Positions 1 to 9,612 of a DNA stretch of 64,000 bases are shown in pieces. The stretch spans positions 22,257,501 through 22,321,500 of the forward strand of contig CM062209.1 of NCBI GenBank assembly GCA_031216445.1. Reading direction: 5' to 3'. A program made the position numbers and the translations under genes. This DNA is from Lateolabrax maculatus (Eukaryota > Chordata > Actinopteri > Acropomatiformes > Lateolabracidae). Below the pieces are notes generated by a model that ran no database searches, was not told where the DNA came from, and worked only from the letters and a program-made list of their open reading frames with translations. How positions within the stretch are numbered: position 1 is the stretch's first letter; every line of letters begins with the position of its first letter.

Positions 1-1994
1 ATACATGTTTTTAAAGGTCATGGCTGATGTGTAAGGTGTGAAACTGCAGGCAGTACGCCCAAAACGTATAGACTTTATCGATCAATTAATTAATCTACAA
101 ATGAATGTTGTGATGCATTGTTCTGTCTATAAAATGTAAAAGATTACGACAAGTTACCAAGAGATGCCTTCAAAGTGTAAATTATTTTAAGGTGGTTAGC
201 TTACTTTGGGATGGCTGAGCTCAGGTAATAGAGCATGGTGTTGTCCTCCCATTCATGTGTCAAAGTATCCTTCAGTTGCTTTGGATAAATGCGTGTGAGA
301 AATAAAAGTTATGTGATCCACAATCCACAAAAACCCAAAGGTTTTCTAATGACATTGATGTGGAACAAAACAGCTGCAGACCCTTACATTTGAGAAGCCA
401 TGATGACTAATGCAATAAAATGTTTTTTTATTTACTGGATTAATGATAAGCTTATCAAAATTGCCACTTAAACAATACTTAAACAATTACTGCAGTACTT
501 AAACAATTATTCACTACTTGATAAAACTGAATACAATTCTGATCTTGATGCATCTAAAAGCAAATATAAATAGGTAAGTAATAAACGTATAATATACATA
601 ATGCTATAAAACTTTAGAGATCAAGTTCTCTTTTGTGTCTATGTCAAACTGAGAGTGAGATAATTAAATAAAGTCAAATAATAAAATAAAACACTTTGAA
701 GTGAAGCATACAGGTGGCTCATACACTGAGTCACAATCATACACTTATTTTGACATGCATCATGGCAGTGCAGCTCCCAACTCACACCAAACACACTGCG
801 CAAGCTACAATGTAAGTATCATGTTAACTTCAGCAGCCCTGTTTGTTCTCTGACCTGTGATCTGTTCATCAAGACGTACGTGAACAGACAGTCCCACGGT
901 GCATTCACTGACATGCTGTATAGACCTAATTAATGACCACTTTACCTGATTAAGGTTTGTACTAAGCTGCCTTCATGTCTTTTATGGAGAATACAGTAAT
1001 GTTGGCATACTTACACATAAGTAGATAAGACAACCATGCGTTTCTTTCTAAAAAGAAGTGTTTTTTACAAACAAGGTGTGGAAATGTATTTTTTTATTAT
1101 TTTTTACAATAATGAATGAACAATTCTTAGTCCCTTGATAAATCCTAAACTGCTCTGTGAGACAGGGATTGATTGAAAATAGGTTAACAACAGTCAAGTT
1201 TAATAGCATCCATGTAAAGACGAGTGAATTCTTTCAGCCTGACTGCTTTTAAGAGCTAAATTGAGGGCAGCGAGAGATGGCATAAATAGATAATATCGCG
1301 GCTCAGATTCCCTCTCTTTTTATACTTTCTTGCAGCCTTCTGCTCTCACTCATGTTCTTCTCACAGATACAGCAGGAATTCAATTACCAGCTTTTCTTCC
1401 TTTTTTTTTTTTTTTCTTCTTCTCTTTCTGAACTGGGCCTAGCGTAGTTATCCTGAGCCGTAACCGTAATCATGCCACTGGCATTAATTGAGCTGTAATT
1501 GCTGAGGCTCTCAGCACCTGGACGATGCTTAATTGTGTGCACTGTGCTGGCACAATGACCCATAATTTTTGGTTCATTTTTTCCCCTAATTTTTTCCCTC
1601 TCATTCCATCTGTATTGCTCTCCGACACCTCTATCAGCCACCCTTTCTTCCCTCTCTGTGTGTGCGTTAGTGTGAGCATGTGTGAGTGCCTTAAGTTGTG
1701 ACAGTTTTTTACCAACTGGTCAATTGCTATCTGCACTTTCAGTTCACTCCGGTTGCCTTATATGAGAAGCGGCAGTACAAGTCAGAAACTCAAACGTACA
1801 GCTCCTCTGTGGTATATGACGTAGTAATAAACTAATAATACAGTTAAAGGATCCACTGCCCCTCTGTCACTCTATCGTTCAGACTGGTGAGTGCACTCTC
1901 CTGAGCATAAACCTCATCACAGTTTACTGTGTCCATGCTGGGAGCTCCTCCTGTACTTCACTTAGCAGCAAACAATGACTTTTATGATCATTAA

Positions 1995-2130
1995 TTATTT
2001 TATTATTATTATAGTTATTTCTTGCAATTAATCAATTAATAGTTTGGTCCATAAAATATTATAAAACCATGAAAAATGTACATTGATGTATTCAATTTAC
2101 TCGTTTTGTCCAAAACCTAAAGATATTCAG
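1995..2130. repeat. Dispersed repeat, AGTTTGGTCC / CCAAAACC type
   Basis: Contains TAGTTTGGTCCATAAAATAT, then TTTGTCCAAAACC and AAAGATATTCAGTTTAC, in the same order as a repeat I recognise from many percomorph genomes. More diverged copies or parts appear at 3700-3905 (CCCCAAAGATAT, then ACATTTGAGAAGCTAGAA), 7480-7665 (ending TTATCAAAATTG and AATTAATTTTCTTGAC) and 385-470 (ACATTTGAGAAGCC). Confidence 0.6.
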
Positions 2131-2139
2131 TTTACCATG

Positions 2140-2355
2140 AGAGAAATATCTCAACAACTGTGGGGTGGATCATCATGAAATGTACCACACACATTCCCCT
2201 CAGGATGAAGTGTGATCACTCTGGTGATCTAACTTTTCATAGCACTGTCATCAGCCATCAGTTTGTCCAATACACCTGCAGAACTAACCCTAACCCATCA
2301 GCCTCAGCAGTACTTTGTGATTAGTTCTAATTAAAAAGTATTAGCATGCTTAAAA
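2140..2355. repeat. Dispersed repeat, GGATGGATT / CTCAGGATGAA type
   Basis: Ordered blocks ATCTCAACAACTGT, GTGGATCATCATGAAATGTA, CCCCTCAGGATGAAGTGTGA, AACTTTTCAT, CCTGCAGAACTAA and CATCAGCCTCAGCAGTACTT match a repeat common in spiny-rayed fish. Related partial copies lie at 34745-35225. Confidence 0.6.
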
Positions 2356-2374
2356 GATTAGATTACACTACCTG

Positions 2375-2485
2375 TTTTCCTTTACTTCCGGTCTTTATGC
2401 TAAACTAAGCTCATGGCCTTCTGGCTCCAGCTCCATACTTCATGCAAACAAGTGTATTTCCCAAAATGTTGAACTATTTCTTTAA
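2375..2485. repeat. Dispersed repeat ending AAAATGTTGAACTATT
   Basis: Starts near ACTTCCGGTCTTTATGCTAA and ends with ATTTCCCAAAATGTTGAAC. The same end occurs at 29730-29762 (TATTTTCCAAAATGTTGAAC, then TATTCCTTTAA), so the family is present at least twice. Confidence 0.55.
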
Positions 2486-2732
2486 AGTCAAGGTAAAGTA
2501 CTTTGAGCAAAACATCATGTTCATGAGCCATTAATACACATATACAATACACACCTGTATACTTCATTGTGTTTTTAAAACACTGGACAGCTACTAGCAT
2601 TGCAATGAAATAATTGAGCTTTGCAATGAAAGAAGAGGTTGTGTATAACAGAAGCTTCACTGATGTTGGAGCACCTTAGATTTCTCTGGTATTGTAAGTG
2701 ACCCCTTTGCTTGTCCTGGACTGGTTTGTTAG

Positions 2733-2883
2733 GGTACTCTGGACCAGCTCCACAGCCAGTTCCTGCTGATTTTGGAGTCCCTGACCGAGTTCTGGGACGT
2801 CCTGGACGAGATTGACAGCAAAACCTGGATTCTGGAGCCGGAAAAACCCACCCGGTCCGACACCATGAGGCGGATCGCCATCG
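2733..2883 (+). CDS. fancl: FANCL exon, RWD region
   Basis: Encodes GTLDQLHSQF and then ESLTEFWDVLDEIDSKTW and RRIAI. It ends with one base of a split Gly codon before gtactg. The acceptor is ttgttag; an alternative AG at 2746-2747 would shorten the exon. Confidence 0.92.
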
Positions 2884-5601
2884 GTACTGCTACAGTACAG
2901 CCCAGTACCACACAACGCACAGTGTCTCATTCGACTGAACAACACTACACATCACGCATGCATTACATTAATATGATAAAAAAAAAAAAACAAACAAAAA
3001 AAAAAGCAGATACTTGTCCCTGTTCGTATGTGCAGGAAACAACGTGTCCATCAAAGTGGAGGTGGATCCCAGACACCCTAAGATGCTGCCAGAGTGCTGC
3101 CTGCTGGGAGCGGAGCACGGTGGGTTGGACCCCAGAGACATGGCAGCACTTGAAAGTGTGTTTTCAGGCAGTGCAAGAGCGAGAGAAGTGTATCTACACT
3201 AATACACACCCAAAACTGACACACTGTTATACCATATGAAATCCTCCCCTCATTAGAATACAGTTATCGGGCGCCCATGAGGTTTGTGAGTGAATCATTT
3301 CTTAAGGTACTTTTAGGAACTGCAGGTGACACACTGAGGTGACAGAGAGTTAGATCTCCTGAGCTCCATCCTTCTGGGCAGCGTCTATGTGGCCTGAGAG
3401 GCAAAACCCAGGGTCAAATTTAGATTGGTGGGCTTAAAGGTCAGAGGACAAAGAGAAAATCAAGGTGAAACCGTACAAGTGGAAGTAACTCTCCTGCTAT
3501 CAAGACGGTTTGTAATTGTTAAACGGTGCAAATGTTCACCAGAACTGAACTCTGTGCAAAAGCACCACACCAATCTCCACAGATGGCAGCGATGCCATTG
3601 AAATGAACTGATTTAGATCGGATATTTTGCCATTAGATATGCTGGTGTGACTGTGGTAGTCGCATTGTGAATCTAGGGTTACTGATTAATGCCATTATTA
3701 TTTCTTTGATCAATCATGTGTTCTAAAAAATGACAAATCCCTTGTTCTATCCAGCTAAATCCCCAAAGATATCCCATTTTACGTTGCTGAAAGAGAGAAG
3801 CAGCAAATCCTCACATTTGAGAAGCTAGAACATGCAGACCTTTTCTTTAATTACTTAAACAGATCATCAAAATAATAGACAAATCAATGAATGGATGAAT
3901 TGTTTCATCAGTAATGGGCCTCCCCCCTCTGCGTCCTGAGCGTCTTCCTAAGGCCCACACCACTGCAGTCACAGAGGAATCTGACAGCCGAGGATAAACC
4001 CAGGCAATAAAGCACCAATTCTGCCTGTACCCATTATTCAGATCAGATCAGTGTGGAGCCATCAGGCGTGAATGAAAAAGCAGCAGCGCTGCTTTCCCAG
4101 TGATCTCCACCTGTCTTCAGCCAGGCTGGTGCTGTTGACTGTTGTCTGTCATCACGTCAGTGGACTTGCTTCCAGGGCCGCACGTTTCCCATTCTTGCGT
4201 CGGCTTCGGCTTTCTATTTAAGTCCCCGTCAATTGTCGGCTGTTGTTTCTGCAAACCCGAGGTCGCACGACTCCTAGCCTGTTGCCTGGCAATGCAACTC
4301 TACAGATATTAAACACACACACACACTTCAGCCACCGAGGCGGGAGGCAGGCGGCGACCCTCAAATACGAGGGGTCGCGCAGAAATATTGCTTTTTGCAT
4401 GTAGGAATAACAAATAGTGAAAGTGATGAGTGCCGCACGGAGACAAAGCTCCCCTGTGGAACAGAGGAAGCAATGATGGTTCATATCTGACAGTGGTGGA
4501 CCGGGCTGTTGTCAAATAACAGACGGCGTTTGGTATGCACAATGTGTTTGTTTTTGTTTTTTAAGACGGTCTAATTTTCTGTGGGCTTATATATAATAAC
4601 AGTTTATCTGCATTCTGCAGGTGCTTGAAATGTGTGATTTTTTTTTTTTTTTTTATTAGCGGTACAGTTTTCATCTAATACCAAGTCCTTCCCTTTCTTT
4701 TGTTGTTGCAGCGGTGACTCCGCTGAGGAATAAGCTCAACGCCAACATGCACTTGTGGTAAGGTTCTCTGCACCCCCAAGCTTTAACTGTGATAATACAG
4801 TAGAATCGTTTATCAGCTATCATATACGATTATCATATTGTTTTCCAATGAATATTAATATTTTCTGTTGTCCTCATTTTGTCAAGCTGTAATTAAAAAT
4901 GAACAAAATAAGTTATTTAAGGTTCAGTGGATTAGATGTATAATGAAAATCACCTTGTATCAGTTTGATTATTTTATGTGATTTTGCATTATTGGCCACA
5001 AATCCCATGAGAAGACCGAAACCGACACTGCGTTAGTCTGTCTCTTAATACTTCCTGACTTTCTTCCTGCCTGTGGCTCTTGGCGCCAAGCCCACCGGTT
5101 CTTGTTAAAGGTGTACAACATTGAAGCTGCACTGATCAGTAGTTTCACATTAAAACATATTTAAATGGCTATGTGTGATGAAAGGGGGTCACGTGTGGTG
5201 GTGAACATCCAGAATGACTGCAGTTCCCCTCAGCTGTGTGGAGCGTTTTAGCGTCTTTCAGCTCATTGTTTTGGCGTCACGGCCCGTAACTGTACTGTTT
5301 TGATTTAGTCTCTGATGAAAGGCTCTGATGAACCCACTGTACGGGACCTGCTCAGCACCAAACAACAGGCAGACACAGCCAGAGACCAGCTAGTGAACAT
5401 AGCAGAGCATTTAGCAGCAAAAGAGCCAGATATTTCCCCTCAGCAGTCACTGGAGACCAAACCAGAGCTAAAAGAGAGTAAACACGACTCCAGGTGAATG
5501 CTAGTTCAAATGTTTGTATTTGTTGTGGACTATTTTCAGCTGTGCTCTAGTGAGTATATGGGGCAGCAGGACGATGTGTGTGGGATTGACTCAAAGTAAA
5601 C

Positions 5602-5651
<50 letters not shown>

Positions 5652-6868
5652 TGATGACGAAACATGTCAGACAGTGCAACAGTGTGATGAGTATTGAAGA
5701 GTTTCTAGACAACAGTGGAGCTCAGTGGTACAGAGGAAGACGATAAACCATTTGTATCATTTTCATGGGATTTGTTGACTTTATATTCATATTATCCTGT
5801 CCTATTTTTATTTATTTATTTATTCATTCAGCATTTCATGCAGTTGTGTTATCAGTGTCTGATGAGTCAAATCAGTTCCACCACTCTGATTATCACTCAG
5901 GGGGGAAAAAAACACACAATTACACTTCATTTTAAAATAAAGTACAGATTTTAAATTTCACCACAGGTTTCAACATTTGCCTCCCTGCGTGACACGTCTG
6001 AGAAAAACCTCCCTCCGCCACGCTTCAGTTTGAAGCAGCAGAAATGCTCCTGCATTTTTTTTTCCCTCTCTCTCTACCAGTGGTGAAAGTCTCCTAATCA
6101 TCCCCCAGTGTCTTTGCAGGCTCATTTGCATGTGGTTAATTAGTGTGTGAAGGAGCTGTCTATGGTCTGCTGGCAGGAACCCGGACTCCAGCGTCTTGCA
6201 CAACCTCCGGGATGTTTTGGAGATCGAATTCCCGTCACCTGCCACCCACGAAAAATCTGTATGTCACACAGTTGCCCCCTTTCCATTTCAAACATGTCCA
6301 TTCCCATCACGCTTACCTCAAAGAGCTGTGTGTGTGTGTTTACATCTATGCATGCATACTGCCTGTGTCTGTTTGAGTTTCAAGTTATAAGGGGGCGGAC
6401 GAACGCTATTGCCTATTTTTCTGCCTATTTCCATATTTTTTCTTTCTCTGTTTTGTTTTTCCATTAGGTGGGCACAAATTCTCCTTTAATTGGGTTGTTT
6501 ACAGAAAAAAATCATTAGAATAACAAAGATGGCAGAATTCTCTGCACTATCAGATCGCTTTAATCACGCAAAAGCATTTATCTCTCTTTTTTTTGAACAC
6601 TCGTTCTTTTCCCCTCCCCTCTCTGTGGATGGGTTAAAAGGGCGTTGTGTTTATCCGCTGTCGCCGCGGTGATTAATGCCTCAGCTTCATTAACATTCAG
6701 AGGAGTGCAAAAAAAGTTGAGTTGACCAGATGTTGAATTTTTTATTTTTTTTTACCTGCCACCTTCTCTCTTAATGGATAGCCCCAGAAAAACAGGAGCT
6801 TCTCATTACGCCAAAATGCAAACGAGAGCAGAGAGAAAAAGTGTGTGTTGAGTGTGTGTGATGGTGGG

Positions 6869-6904
<36 letters not shown>

Positions 6905-7160
6905 AAGAGATAGAGTTTTAACTAGAAGGTTGTTTAACACTAAGTGGTTACAGAGGCCCTGCCTAAATCTTACGTGTCTGCAGCCATAGTGTGAGTGAGA
7001 AAGCATGCTGAATATTTATTTCTGTGTGTGTGTGTGTAGAGCTTCAGCGTTGAGTGTGGGATCTGTTACTCCTATCGTCTTGAAGCTGCAATCCCTGATC
7101 AGATGTGTAATGACCCTCGCTGTGGCCAGCCCTTCCACCAGGCCTGTCTGTATGAGGTAT

Positions 7161-7198
<38 letters not shown>

Positions 7199-9174
7199 GG
7201 CTGTGTGAGCAGCATCTTCAGCTTCACATTTCCCACAATGCAACCAATCGCCTGTTTTTGTTAGGTAAAATGAAGAGTGGCTCTTGAGCTAGTGCAGCTT
7301 AGTTAGTGCTCCTCTGGTGAACTTCACCCGTCTGTCGTGAACAGTAAATGTAGCTTTAACCAACGAGGCAGCGAGGAAGTGTGTTGACGAGGGCTGCGTT
7401 CACACCATGTCTCACGTAACGTCAACAGAAGATTCTTTTTGTAACTGATGGATCTGCTGCATGTTTTTCTGATTAACTGTCAGTGATTGTGATGAACATT
7501 TTCAATATATCCTGAGAACCACAGATGATGTTTTAAAATAGCTTGTTTTGTCAAATTAACAGTATAAAATTCAAAGATGTTTAACTGATATAAATATACA
7601 TTTGAGTCGCTGGAAACTGACAGTTAATTATCAAAATTGTAGCCAATTAATTTTCTTGACTATGTTGACTTGATCAGCTCAAGTCAACATACACTGGATA
7701 TTAATCAGATTTCATTTGATGAATCCAGTCGAGCTTCACTGTAAGGTGCTAGCTGTAAGGTGAAGACAGCTGAAGTTACCGAACGTGTTGTTTCTCTAAA
7801 GCTACACTCTGACATCTGCTGCACTTCCTGTCAGGAGGCTGTTGTACTGAATTAATACTTCATATTGGCTGATGGGTTTTGGCATCAGGTTTGGTCCCCG
7901 TTCCAAATCTATATGATATAAGTGATCAACACTGGTTACTTGTAGAAAAGCTCATTTCTGTGGAGACTTGTATCGTGCTGTCTCGTGGTCCAGAGGTTTT
8001 TCCAACAGGATTTTGGCACAAACACTGAAAACTGTTCATTCATATTCATGTAATATTTTACTGAATATCTTCAGCTTCAGTATAGGATTTTTTAAATGTC
8101 ATTACAACTCAGAGACTACTAATCTTTCACTTGAGGAATGGACACAACCCAAAGTGCTTTATGCAAAATATTTATTTGAAGCGTCTGCTTACATGTGCAT
8201 CGCCCAGTGTTTTTACTTAGTGTATCATACATGAATGTAGCTTCAACAGGTTATTTCCAGAGAATCGTATTTAGACCTGGAGACAGCCAACTACAGTGAA
8301 AGACATTTGATTAATAAATCTGCAAGTCATGGGTACAGATGTGTTTAGTGTTGTGTTGGCAGTGGAGTGGGATCCCTGGCCGAGTCGTGTTGGACCACTG
8401 CTTGGCGTGTGCCTGAGCGGGGACAACTGTTTGTATTCTCTGTATTCACCAAGACTAAGGCCCACAGATCTCTTTTTAAAGCCTTGAAGAAGTGTCAACA
8501 CAGGAAAAGTTGCATAAAAGCCCTCGAAATGCTTCACAGAAACTTGAATATACCTTTTAAAGTGTGCAGTAATGAGTGTGCATTGAAACAAGCTTTATTA
8601 TCACTTGACATTGACACATAAGATCCAAGGTAATGGTTTGATTTTTTTTTTTTTTTTCTCCTGTCCTTTTCCTTCAGTGGCTGCGAGCGCTCCCCTCCAG
8701 CAGGCAGAGCTTCAACATTGTTTTTGGAGAGTGTCCTTACTGCAGCAAGGTATGTGTGCACCTCCACAGCCTGACTGAAAGCTGCTGCCGCCGCTTCATA
8801 AAGGTCTCTGCCGCCGACTCAATAGATATTGGGCATACTTAATTAGCGCGGCTCTGTACGTCACGTAGCCTTCTCTTTGCTGAGAGGCTGCCGAGTGCGT
8901 CCGCTACAATGAACCGCATTCAGTCCATTTCACTGAAGCTACTCCTTGTGTGATAAAAGTAGGCGATACTGGTGAATACAGCGCACCATTGAGTCAAAAG
9001 CAAGGCAGTTTTATTTGTGCGCATGATCTACAGTCCAGTCAGAAAGGAGAGCCCACTTCATTCAGTTCAAAAAGCACATCTGACAGTAATGAACGTTTAA
9101 TTAGCAGCGTAAATATGAAGATTCTCCTTCTATTTCAGCCTATTACTGTCAAAATGGCAGCCCAGAAGGCCTGA
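2733..9174 (+). CDS. fancl: FANCL, E3 ubiquitin ligase of the Fanconi anaemia core complex (3' part, seven exons)
   Basis: FANCL is the RING-type E3 that, with UBE2T, monoubiquitinates FANCD2 and FANCI in interstrand-crosslink repair in the nucleus. Seven exons (2733-2883, 3036-3119, 4712-4757, 6177-6258, 7040-7156, 8678-8749, 9139-9174) join in frame with GT-AG borders into 195 codons plus TGA, matching the last half of the 375-residue human protein. The first four exons cover the end of the double-RWD substrate-binding region (motifs FWDVLDEID, EVDPRHPKMLPEC, LRDVLEIEFP). The next two encode a C4HC3 RING: CGIC, then CNDPRC, then H and C in GQPFHQAC, then CPYC. Tyr after CGIC and Trp in LYEW match human residues known to contact UBE2T. 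The N-terminal ELF domain and first RWD are missing because the window begins inside the gene. The gene converges on VRK2. Identity is very secure; the left edge of the first exon is slightly less so. Confidence 0.96.
3036..3119 (+). CDS. fancl: FANCL exon, RWD region
   Basis: The acceptor is tgtgcag. The exon encodes NNVSIKVEVDPRHPKMLPEC and LLGAEH, and its donor is gtgggt. The split Gly and Ala codons at its ends join correctly to the neighbouring exons. Confidence 0.94.
3700..3905. repeat. Second copy of the CCAAAGATAT / TTTGAGAAGC repeat
   Basis: Shares the ordered blocks CCCCAAAGATAT, CACATTTGAGAAGCTAGAA and ATCAAAATAATAGACAAATC with the copy at 1995. It lies in the intron between the 3036-3119 and 4712-4757 FANCL exons. 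Confidence 0.55.
4712..4757 (+). CDS. fancl: FANCL exon (46 bp)
   Basis: A short exon after ttgttgcag, encoding VTPLRNKLNANMHL. It ends with two bases of a Trp codon before gtaagg. It is too short to stand out as an open frame and was placed by splice frame and by homology to human residues around IHLWDPENS. Confidence 0.93.
5122..5496. repeat. Unnamed dispersed repeat, copy 1 (AAGCTGCACT family)
   Basis: Begins GAAGCTGCACTGATCA and ends near GAGCTAAAAGAGAG. Shares ordered blocks with 50026-50340 and 60182-60535: TTTTAGCGTCTTTCAGCT, CAGCACCAAACAACAGGCAG, AGCATTTAGCAGC and TGGAGACCAAA. A 60-codon open frame inside (5315-5497) is probably chance. The copy lies in a FANCL intron. Confidence 0.7.
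5605..5650. repeat. (TG)n microsatellite
   Basis: About 23 uninterrupted TG units in a FANCL intron. Confidence 0.95.
6177..6258 (+). CDS. fancl: FANCL exon, end of RWD region
   Basis: Acceptor ctggcag. The first base completes the Trp codon, followed by NPDSSVLHNLRDVLEIEFP and ATHEKS. The donor is gtatgt in phase 0. Confidence 0.95.
7040..7156 (+). CDS. fancl: FANCL exon, RING first half
   Basis: Follows a (TG)n tract ending in tag. It encodes 39 residues with six of the eight zinc ligands: CGIC, CNDPRC, and H and C of FHQAC. It ends LYE before gtatgg, with a (CA)n microsatellite immediately inside the intron. Confidence 0.97.
7163..7196. repeat. (AC)n microsatellite next to a FANCL donor
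   Basis: About 17 AC units starting seven bases into the intron that follows the first RING exon. Confidence 0.95.
8678..8749 (+). CDS. fancl: FANCL exon, RING second half
   Basis: Acceptor ccttcag after a long T tract. Its 24 codons begin WLRALPSSRQSFNIVFGEC and end PYCSK, giving the last two zinc-binding cysteines. Donor gtatgt. Confidence 0.97.
9010..9015 (-). promoter_or_regulatory. vrk2: Likely VRK2 poly(A) signal
   Basis: AATAAA on the - strand, about 240 bases past the predicted VRK2 stop and inside the last FANCL intron. Its use would make the last FANCL coding exon antisense to the VRK2 3' UTR. A weaker TATAAA variant at 9761-9766 could serve the short form that ends at 9866. Confidence 0.5.
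9139..9174 (+). CDS. fancl: FANCL last coding exon
   Basis: Acceptor ctatttcag, then PITVKMAAQKA and TGA. Human FANCL ends PITLKMSGRKH, so the position and length of the tail are as expected. The exon lies antisense to the predicted VRK2 3' UTR. Confidence 0.95.
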   Translation, partial: PITVKMAAQKA

Positions 9175-9255
9175 GAAGAGCCTTTGTGTCCGTGTCGGCT
9201 CCATCTGGACTTTGGGAAAGGGCTTGGAAAGACGGCACTCAGACTAGTGGATCCC

Positions 9256-9612
9256 TTACCTGCTCAAAAACAATCTTCTCCAAAAGGGTTTAAATGCACT
9301 TTGGAAAACTCCAAGAACAGCACCCAAAAGGAGGAGGACGCCCGCAAAGACAAACCAGGAGAAGGGTCCTTTCCCCTTCGTGGGGCCGGCAGACCCCTCC
9401 CATTCACCACAGCTGCCTCTATGTTCGGGACAGCGGGGTCGGGCCCGCCGCCGGCCCGCTCCGTCAGCCAACCTCTCCCTATATGCTTTGTGCGTTCGGG
9501 CCCTGGCGTCGCGCTCCACCAGTATATGTGTTCCCCCCTGCGGGCGGCGAAGTCTGCCCGACGTAACGGCGAGGTCATCTGTTGTCCTGCCGGTCCATTT
9601 GGACATAGTTTT
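9256..9612 (-). CDS. vrk2: VRK2 predicted last exon with C-terminal membrane anchor
   Basis: Acceptor cctcttcaacag opens an exon in phase 0, matching the phase of the CAG end of exon 12. The frame runs 118 codons to TAA at 9256-9258. Most of it is basic and Arg-rich. Near the end comes WFVFAGVLLLLGAVLGVF, about 18-20 hydrophobic residues, followed by FKPFWRRLFLSR. A C-terminal membrane segment is the known feature of the long human VRK2 form, which supports the exon; the sequence itself is not visibly similar. The segment is unusually CpG-rich. The same DNA is FANCL 3' UTR on the other strand. Confidence 0.65.
   Translation of the reverse strand, partial: KTMSKWTGRTTDDLAVTSGRLRRPQGGTHILVERDARARTHKAYRERLADGAGRRRARPRCPEHRGSCGEWEGSAGPTKGKGPFSWFVFAGVLLLLGAVLGVFQSAFKPFWRRLFLSR

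Larger units (their letters stand above)
1..2732 (+). other. FANCL intron, upstream exons not found
   Basis: AT-rich sequence left of the first visible FANCL exon. I looked for the preceding RWD exon (a segment like human PVPFCASWTPQ) and found none, so this is probably intron. It holds degraded fish-type repeats at 385-470 and 1995-2485, and a non-repetitive block at 1441-1572 with several TAAT cores that could be a conserved non-coding element. Confidence 0.6.

Noticed and set aside
5315..5497. A 60-codon frame that reads like a small helical protein
   Set aside because: It lies inside the AAGCTGCACT repeat, and the other two copies do not keep the frame.
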